DNA of 64,000 nucleotides from Ruminococcus sp. OA3 (lineage in GTDB: Bacteria; Bacillota; Clostridia; Lachnospirales; Lachnospiraceae): the NCBI RefSeq assembly GCF_022440845.1, contig NZ_JAKNTO010000001.1:2356001-2420000 (forward strand), read 5' to 3'. This document shows, piece by piece, positions 52,205 to 62,200 of the stretch; within the stretch, counting starts at the first letter, position 1; every line of letters begins with the position of its first letter. Below the pieces are notes generated by a model. It was not told the DNA's origin. It saw only the letters and a list, made by a program, of their open reading frames with translations, and searched no databases. Position numbers and translations under genes: made by a program.

Positions 52205-53254
52205 ATGTATAGTATCGATCAGATTGTTTTAATGGCCAGGCAGGAGGAGGCATCCGATGTTCATATATCGGCGGGGTTGCCGCTGGTATTTCGGGTACAC
52301 GGAGATCTTGTTCCGGCTCTGGCTCAGCCGGATGAAGAGGCCGCGGACGCGATGATCCGCGGACTGCTGAATGACCGGCAGTTAAAAGTGCTGGAGAACG
52401 GATGTGATCTGGATTTCTCACTGCAGACGTCGGACGGAAACCGCCAGAGGGTCAATGTTTTCCGGCAGCAGGGAAAGCTCGCTGCTACGATCCGGTTGCT
52501 GAACAGCAGCATCCCGACGCTTGCTAAGCTGCATCTGTCGCAGAAACTGTATGAACTGGCGGAAGAACCGAGAGGGCTGATCCTTGTGACCGGACCTACG
52601 GGGAGCGGAAAGTCAACGACGCTTGCTTCCATGATCGAACATGTGAATCAGACGCGTGCGGTGCATATCCTGACGATCGAGGACCCGGTGGAGTATCACT
52701 ATGATGGGAAGATGGCGCTGATCCATCAGAGAGAAACCGGAAGGGATGTCGGAGATTTCGCATCGGCGCTGCGGAGTGCACTGCGGGAGGACCCGGATAT
52801 CATCATGGTAGGTGAGATGCGTGACTACGAGACGATCACGGCCGCACTGACAGCAGCTGAGACAGGACATCTGGTACTGTCTACGCTTCATACCACCGGT
52901 GCAGCGCAGACGATCGACCGAGTGATCGATGCCTGTCCGTCCGGGAGCCAGAATCAGGTGCGTACGCAGCTGGCAGGCGTGCTGAAAGGTGTGATTACCC
53001 AGTGCCTGATGCCGTCGAGGAACGGCGGCGGAAGATTTGCCGGAACAGAGATCCTGCTGGGGACAGATGCAGTGGGGAATATGATACGTGAGAATAAGAG
53101 CCATCAGCTGGCAAGTGTCATGCAGTCCAATGCGGCCGCAGGCATGCATACACTGAATATGGATCTGGTCCGCATGGTGTCTGAGGGTAAGATTACAAAA
53201 GAGACGGCTTTCCGGTATACAAATGATAAAAGAGATCTCGAACAATATTTTTAA
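52205..53254 (+). CDS. pilT: Pilus retraction ATPase PilT
   Basis: 349 residues, normal PilT length, without the MshEN and zinc domains of PilB. Walker A GPTGSGKSTT is near 129; the Asp box is LTIEDPVEYHY, Walker B PDIIMVGEMRD and the His box STLHTTGAAQTIDR. PilT depolymerises pili and drives twitching, so the pili encoded here should be retractile. ATG 52205 follows AGGAGG. Confidence 0.95.
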   Translation: MYSIDQIVLMARQEEASDVHISAGLPLVFRVHGDLVPALAQPDEEAADAMIRGLLNDRQLKVLENGCDLDFSLQTSDGNRQRVNVFRQQGKLAATIRLLNSSIPTLAKLHLSQKLYELAEEPRGLILVTGPTGSGKSTTLASMIEHVNQTRAVHILTIEDPVEYHYDGKMALIHQRETGRDVGDFASALRSALREDPDIIMVGEMRDYETITAALTAAETGHLVLSTLHTTGAAQTIDRVIDACPSGSQNQVRTQLAGVLKGVITQCLMPSRNGGGRFAGTEILLGTDAVGNMIRENKSHQLASVMQSNAAAGMHTLNMDLVRMVSEGKITKETAFRYTNDKRDLEQYF

Positions 53255-53270
53255 GTGAAGTGAGAAATGA

Positions 53271-56200
53271 ATGAAAATGAGCGATTGCGGGAACAGGGAA
53301 AACAAAAAACATAATGGCGGCTTTACGATGGTCGAAGCGATCGTCGTGGTTGTGATTCTGTTGATTTTCACAGGATTTATGGCTGTCGGAGTGGTGAAGT
53401 GGATCGAGTGGACGAATTTTAAGCAACAGAATGAGTACGCCCAGACCCTGTTTTCTGCTGCTCAGAATCAGCTGACGGAGTACAGTGAGAGCGGACAGCT
53501 GCCGGCACTGCAGGATGCTGTGTCTAAGCTGGATCCCATGGATGTGACTCAATATTTTGATGCAGATGGAGAAAAATATGTTCTTGCCGAGGTGTGGCCG
53601 GAAAGTGCCGGGAAATCAACGATATATCAGGGAGATATCTATTCGCTGACCGGGACGGCAGAGGATTACGAGGCATATCAGGAGGGGAAGGCGACGGAGG
53701 AGATCAAAGCACTGTACGATATGCTGATTCCTTATCTCTACGATCCGGCAATTCTCAATGCCACAGTCTGCGTAGAATTTACACCGGCAGACGGTCAGAT
53801 ATTTGCGGTTCTCTACAGTGACAGGGCAACTGGTTTTACCTATGACGAAACAGAAGAACGAAAGGGAACTGTTTCCATATCAAACAGGGAGAGTAAATAC
53901 AGAAAAGCCCGCATGGTGGGGTATTACGGGGTGGATACCCTGTCAAAGGCCACGAGTCCTAAAGCCCAGAAGCCATCCATCAGCGAAGTAAATCTAAACA
54001 ACGAGGAAACTCTGAACCTCTCCTTCCGATTGACGAAAGTGCAGACGGCAACTCAGGAACTGACGTATGAGATCAAGATCCATGATAAGAGCTCAAAGAG
54101 GGAATTGCTGGTCATCACACTTGACGGAAGTAAACTGAAGAATAAATTATTTCGTGATAAAATACCCTGCAGCGTGACACGGCTGAATTACGATGCGGAC
54201 GGAAAGAATCCCACATCTCAGAAACTGGGAGAATTCCCTGTACTTGCATGGGTGGAAGGAAAAGAACAGACGGTACGGATCGTACTGGATGCGGTTGACC
54301 TGACCGCCACCAGTGCACAGTACTATGAAGATTATCCGAAAATCGTGAAAACGGAAGAGAGTACCGGACCGGACACGCTCAAGCCTAAATTTATCAGCAC
54401 TTACAGCTTTCACAGATTTGGCATAAAGACGGATAATATTTACTGTACGGTTCAGGGAAGAGGTACTTATTATAAGACAACGGCAAAGAAACAGAGCAAC
54501 AGTGAGCATACATATTTTGGAACTGCCAGATATTCGGGAGCGGGAGATAAGGCATCTGCGGTTTATACGGTCTTAAATGCCCGCCATCTGTCAAATATCC
54601 GTTTTCTGGAGGATTATACGGAGGAGCAGAGGGAGAAAACAGGGTATGAAGGGCTGAAGACGGCAGATCACGTGACGTACCAGCTGACTCAGAATATGGA
54701 CTGGCAGTCCTTGATAGAGAAGGGATGTCTTTTTGCGACCGACAGTGCAAAAGACGATTCCAACGAAGTGACGGAAAAACAGACAGAATTTCCGTCCATC
54801 CGTCAACTGCGGGTGAATGCAGTTTTTGAGGGGAATGAGCGCAGGACGTATACGATCAGCGGACTGCAAATGACACAGAAAGCAAACCAGAAGGCGCTTA
54901 TATATGGTGAAGAGGAGTCGGCAGAAGGTCCTGTGGGCTTATTTGTGACGAATTACGGGACCCTGAAAGACTTTGCGCTGGATAAGATAACGGTGAGCGG
55001 CGGTGAGAATGTCGGGGCGTTCTGCGGCGTAAATGCGGGCACACTGGAAAGCCTCACCACGGGGAATTCAGATGCAAAAAATAATCCGAGTACGGTCACG
55101 GGTGACAGCCATGTAGGGGGCATCACAGGCGGACAGGCATATGATGGAGAGGAACAGCAGATTCATTATAAAGGTCTTGTGAACCGTGCACAGGTGAAAG
55201 GGCACACGTATATCGGCGGAATCGTCGGCATGCTCAAATCGGAGAATGCCGAAAAAACGGTGCTTGTGGAAGAGTGCCGCAATTATGGAGCGGTTGAGGG
55301 AGATAAAAAAAGCGGTACTTCTCAGGACGCATCTTATATCGGCGGAATCGTCGGCTACTGTAAAAACAGTACGGATACAGATGAAACACTGCGGATCAGA
55401 AAATGTATCAGTTCGCCGCATTACCTGAGTGATTCGATGGAAGATATTCTGGAAGACGAGGAAAAACTGGATGAAAAACTGACGGGAGTCTACGTCGGCG
55501 GAATCATCGGATACAATGATAACGCTTCCGTACAGTACTGCAGTACGGAAAAAGAGGACGGCAGGGAAGGCTATGTCTTCGGGCTTCGCTATGTGGGCGG
55601 GATCGTGGGCTACAGTGAGGGTTCGGCGAGCGGTATCGACGGCAGTACGTCCTCCGGCACCAGCGGGATCAACGAAGTCAATGTCATCGGCGATACGTAT
55701 GTCGGCGGCGTCACCGGGTGCAATGCAGCGGTACAGGAAGAGAAGGATAAAGACGGAATCGTGGTTCCCGATCCCAGGCGTGAGTTGAGCAATAAGATTG
55801 AAAACTGGATTAACAAAGGCGTGGTAGTGGCGAGAAGCAGTTACGCCGGAGGAGTTGCCGGCTACAACGCCGGCTGGATCTACAACTGCAACAGTGATGT
55901 GGACAGCACAGAGACCGCGGAGAATCTGACGGAAGCGGCATCCCTGAGCGGTGATTATGCCGGAGGGATCGCGGGATATAATAATGGGATTATCGGTAAT
56001 ACGAAACGCGATGCGGATGGAGAGAATCCGTCCGGAAGCAACGGGAAGATTCAGACGGTCTGTTACATTTCCGGAAATAACTATGTGGGTGGAATCGTCG
56101 GATATAACGATGAGGACGCGGTAGTCGAAGATTACGAAGTCGCCGGCGGGTACATCAATGGAAGCGGAAGCTTTGTCGGGGGTTACGCCGGGCTTAACGC

Positions 56201-59200
56201 ATCTGTCTCCCTGCTGATGAATGAAGATAATGAAGGACGTTTTCTGAACTCCAATCCGAATCAGGTGACAGGTTCCTACTGCATCGGGGGTACGATCGGC
56301 GGAAATATAGTTGCGGAAAAAGGATATGATATCGAGGCGGCTTTCCGCACCGACAATTTCCTTGGTGTCCTGAAGGCAGATGCATTTGCAGGCGGTTTTA
56401 TCGGATACAATCTGCTGCTGACAGAAGAAGCAGATAAAGTTGAAATACAGAACCTGGCAGACTCCCTGGCAAAAACACTTGCAGGGACGGAGTCAGTGGC
56501 AGACGCGCCAAAAGTTCTGGCTGTTCAGACAGCAGAGATGGGGCAAAGCAAATATATTTTATGGATTCAGGGACTGGATGAGGAAAATGCCGCACAGAGC
56601 AAATTCGGAGGCATTACGGCACAGATCTGTGTGGGCGGTGTTGTCGGATACAACGATGAAGATACCGGCCTCTACATCAAAGATGTCACCAATATGACCC
56701 CGGTTACGGCAGAATCTTCAATAGAGAATGATGAAGAACAATCCGGCAGAACAACTTATACAGGAGATGCGTTTACTTATTCCTATGCCGGCGGTATTAT
56801 TGGACGAGCAGGTATAAATGTAACGATCGATAACTGCAGGAATCGCGATGTCGGTGATGTGACGTCCGCGGGAACATATGTAGGGGGGCTTTGTGAGGTC
56901 AACGAGGGAACAATTATCAACTGTTCTGTTTCAAGCATCGGAAGAGGAACTGCAGATTACGTCGGCGGAATCGCCGGGGTAAATAAAGCAGACGGTGAAA
57001 TTACGAACTGTTCGTTTGTGGACCGGACAGTGACCGGTCGGAATTACATCGGCGGATTTACGGCGGAAAACTTTGGTTCCATTGTTAATCCGTCAGCGAA
57101 TGCGGCAAATGTGACAGCTTATGGTACTGAAGGAAATGTCGGAGGGATCACCGGCTACAACTACGAAAACGGTACCATCTCTCTGGAGCGGGATATCGAA
57201 GTATCCGTCAGTTCTGCGGGAAATAATGTCGGAGGAATCACCGGCGTCAATGATGGAAGCATGAGTGTTTCTGACAGTGCCACATCGGCAAAAATCGCGG
57301 GAAGCATTACCGGGGAGCAGCGTGTCGGCGGGGTTGCAGGATATCAGTTGGCAGACAGCCTCACTGATTTCTATAATGAGGCTTCCGTGACAGCATCGGC
57401 GGGAGACGCCGGGGGCATCGTTGGCAAAGCAGAAAGCAGGGAAGGACAGATTGAAGGATGTATCAATCAGGGCACTGTAACGGCGACGAAAAGAGGAAAT
57501 GCCGGGGGTATTATCGGCAATAACCCGGGCAGTGTGTTAAACTGCGCTAATAACGGAAACATTTCAGCGCCAAACGGAATCTGCGGCGGTGTGACGGGTG
57601 TAAACAGCGGTACCATTGAATCGTGTGATGTCACGCCGAAAAGCAGCCTGGACAGTTGGTGGAATGCGATCGTCCGCTGGATAAGAGAATTGTTTAACGG
57701 ACCGGACAGACTGACATTTATCGGTAAACAGTATGCAGGTGGAATCTGCGGCAGCAATGATAAAGGCAAGATTCTGGAATGTACAGCCGAAAATCTGACG
57801 ATCACCAACCTTGCCTCCAGCAAGGGCAGTTCTCTCGGTGGAATTACGGGGAGAAATACCGGGGCAGTCAGCAGATGCAGTGCAGGAACCGAAAAAACTG
57901 CGCTTGTATTGTATTCCAATGCATCCGATGTTTTGGCCGGCGGAATCGCGGGCAGCAACAGCGGCACAATCGAAGGGACAAAGAATGCGTACAGCACAGT
58001 CTATGCGCAGCTCGGATTCGTGCAGACAGATATGGCGTACTATGGAAATCTGGGCGGCATTGCGGGAAGCAACACGGGAACGATCCGTTACTGTGAGTTT
58101 AACGGTGACGTACAGGGCACCGCGAATAACCCGCAGAATGCGCCGGAATACAATCCGAACACGGACTTTGAGACAAATGGCTCTGTGGTCTATGGTTACG
58201 GCGGGATCGCCGGAGTAAATGGTGATTCGGGCAAAGAAAGTGGAGGAATCATCGAACACTGTAAAGTGAATGTGGCAAAGATCACGGGAATGGGTGATCC
58301 GAATAATGTTGCAAATATCGGCGGTGTAACCGGAGTGAATGGACTGGGAGCTGAGATATCAGACGTGACGTTTGGAACGGAAAAGAAATACGGTGTCAAT
58401 TTTGACAAGGATGCGAAGGAAACAGATGTCAGGAACGCAAAAGGCAGCGTGTATGTGGGGACCGGTAGCAGCACCACTGCCTATGGCCATACGGGTGGTG
58501 TGGCTGGTCTCAACAGCGGCAGGATAGCGGATATCTGTTATGATGGTTCCGGCAATGTGTACGGCGATGCACCTGTCGACCGAATGCACGTTGTCGTGGA
58601 GAATTACCGGGGACATGCAGGCGGAATTGTGGGATACAACCGAAAAACGGGAAGTGTACACAGAGCCGCGACCGGGAGCACGTGGGCAGTCTATGCACCT
58701 CAGAGCGCTCAGGACAACGGGTGCGGGGGTATCGTAGGCTACAGCGCCTCCAGAGAGGATATGGTAGCGTGCATCAACCGTGCGACGGTGGAAAAGTCCG
58801 CTGCGAAATCAAATGCGGTCGGGGGAATGGTTGGCCGTATGGAATGTGCGGACAGTACGACATGGAGAATCAAAGACTGTATCAATTATGGTAAAATCCG
58901 TGCACTGAACCGTGCGGGCGGTATGATCGGTGTATGGAAATACTACGGAGGCACGATCTCTGACTGCGTCAATTACGGGGAGATACAGATTGCCAGTGAC
59001 GAGGGAGCCGGAGGCATGGTCGGCATGTTCTATCAGGTAAGGACAACAGCGGCACAGATCGTGCGGTGTGAGAACCACGGTACAATCCGGGGAAACTATG
59101 CGGGCGGGATTGCCGGACGTGTGAATTCGGCAGCATTTGTACAGCTTCGCAACTGTGCCAACACCGGATTGATTCAGGCGGGAGATTCCAACGGCGGTAT

Positions 59201-62200
59201 CGTGGGTGAACTCTCAGGCGTGAGACCCGGTTCCTATATTACTGCGTGCAACAATTACGGTTATGCGATAAACGGAACCGGCATCGGAGGGATTATTGCC
59301 TCCAAATATTCGGATTTTTCGAATCTGAGGGTGACACAATGCTTCGGCATTGGAGAAACAAAATATCCCGTTTCCCTAAATGGGAAACTGAGTGCTAATT
59401 ATTACCTGACAGAGTCAGGAACGTACCTGAATCAGACATTTTACGATGCCAACGGTCAGGTGACGGGAGACGCACCGAATGCCTTTTATGTCACCAGACT
59501 GGACACTCCGGGAATCGATACACCGGCGGGTGCGATACGGATTCTTTATCAGAAACCGGAGTTGAATGGAAGCAGCGGACGTGCATATTACAGGAATTCG
59601 AATAATACTGCAACATTTACGTATGAATTTACATTCAGCGCGGCAATTGACCTGCGCAGCATTGATCTGTACTGGAACCGTGACCAGGACGAGCGTATGA
59701 TGGAATATGAAGTCTATACCAGTGAATTGACCGGCGGTGAAACCTGGAATAGATTCACGGAAGAAAAACCGCTGAGAGAGTCCACTGTTGCCGGTGTCGG
59801 AAAAGAAGTGGTATCCGGAGTAACGGATAGGGTCAGAAGAGTTAAAATCGAGGTGACGAAAGCTTACAACAATCAGGGGAAAGCAGCAAACATCTGTCTG
59901 ATCACGGCTAATTTTAATGGCAGGGTATTTGGTTTTGACTATTCAGGAGAAAACGGCTATGCTGTCAGATCGGAGGACGGTCTGACGTACGGTGCATATA
60001 AAGACAGCGGGGAACTGAAAGCAAACCGTGGAAATAGTGACAGCTACTGGTTGCTGTCCGGGCTTCCATTTGAAACGTATGCCATTTATACAAGTAATGA
60101 GAGTAACTATGACAGCGGGACTGGCCTTAATGTAACAAAATTAAGCTCAGGCCGTTATCAGCTGACCGCCGGTGAAGGTGCAGATCAGATTACCGTGGGG
60201 ATTCCGGGATTTTCGCTGAATCCGCTCAGGGAATTCAGAAACAGTAACAAAGTAACCAGCGACACTTCACTGTCAGCGATGGGAAGCGGAGCAAATAACA
60301 TCCGGTATCATGTGTTTGAGGAGGATAACGATTACTTTAATGTTGAGGCCTCCAGCGGTCAGCTGACTTTGAGTACTCCTGAAGTCACGAGCATTGAGGA
60401 CAGCGGAAATGCAGCTTATAAAGCTGTATGGAAAGAGGTGAAGAACGCTTCGTTTTACCGGTATGAGGCGGAGTATCGTGATGCCCTCGGCAGGGTACTG
60501 GATACAAGGACGGACACCGTATATGACTGTGATACATTACTTCCGGTTTCCGATATCAACGGAACAGCTGTGTCAGAGATCAGATTCAGCGTATGGGCGG
60601 GAGCAAAGACTCTTGATGGAAATGGAACCATTGTTGAGGTCTGGTCTGCAGTTCCTGGGAAAAAGACTGTGAAGATTTCACCGATCCTGCCGTCACCGCA
60701 GTATCATCTGGAACTTGTCCGGGCTGAGGAGACGCTGACGTATCAGATCTTCCTGGACAACAGGGACGAATATCTGAAATTTCTTGAAAAGCAGGGAAAG
60801 GCGGAAGATGATCTGAAAAATATCGAGATCAATGTTAATTGCGGCGGAAGTACAAATTATAATTTTACGGCACAGGCTGCAAAGTCCGCAACCTGTTACG
60901 GCGGAAGCAATGCGAATACAATGTTCACGGCACAGGCGACGTCGACAGACCTGGCCTTCACCGGTTCCGCTAAAGTTATGAGAGAATCGCAGGCGCCTGT
61001 TTCAGCAACGTATACTGCTGATGATACAAACATAGCATCGTTATCGATGAAACCGGATACAGATACGATTGGATTCAGGGGTATCACACCGGATACCCTG
61101 AGTTATCAGCTGAAAATTGGCTATACAGGCTTCATTGTCTATATGCGCTCAGAGATGGTGGCGGATGATGAGGAACTGGGTGTTCCGGTGGTGTTATCAA
61201 CATCACAGCTGAGAACTTCAGACACTACGGATAAGACAGTGGCGACTTCACTGAGTTCACTTCCGAAAGAAATCCTGGAGGAATCCTGCTATGACAACCT
61301 GATGGTGCGCAGCTATCCTGCACTGATGTCCAACAACGTCGTCTACACGGGACACGCCGTGGATTTGTCTGCGATAAAAGGGGAAGGTTTGCTCGGTGTT
61401 GAAAAGACAAAACTTAAGGAGTTGTATGTGACAGAGGATCACGGAGTTACAACGGATGTAACAGACACGAAACTGATCAGCGAAAATGCGGCGGGAGAGA
61501 AGACGCTTGCCGGGGGATACGTGATTGAACTGGCGGCAGACGGGACATACACGATATACTACAATGCGCTGCTGGAATACAATGTCTATAAAGGTAACGA
61601 TTATTCTGTGGCGGGCAGTCAGAGCAAGGCGACCCAGGTCTTCTACTATCGTCTGACAGAAGAGCAAACGATGGCGGAGAAGCCGGTGATCCGTGTGAAT
61701 GACGCCGGCAGAGACGGTACGGACGGAGACCCGAATGAAGACACCATGGTGATCACCTGGGATCTGGATCATCAGGGATATGCGGGTGAGGACAACAGGA
61801 TTCAATATAAAGAGGGTGCCGTGTATGACTATGTCATCACCGGATATACCCCGGATGGTACGGCTGTACAGATTGAAGCTGGATCGCATACGACGAAGAA
61901 GGACGAAGAAAACAGCCTGACATATGACACGACGTCCTGGAATTATCAGAACGTGACAGTCAGTATCAGCCGGCGCGGTGAAGAGAACGCAAAGGGCATG
62001 ACGACCGTATTTCCATCAGTGAATACAGAAGAGTATAACCTGAAACTGCGTATGACACAGATTTCGAAACCGGTGGCTTCTCTGCACCGCAGGGAAGACG
62101 GTAAGGTAGAAAAAAATACACTCATCTATGATGTGACCTGGGACAGTGTACCGCAGGAAGAACTCAGTGAACTTGCCGGTTATGAAATTACGGCAGAGCG

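Noticed and set aside
54990-59325. Recent tandem DNA repeat or CRISPR-like array
   Set aside because: The repeats are at protein level only, with variable spacing and diverged codons; no identical direct repeats with unique spacers occur.
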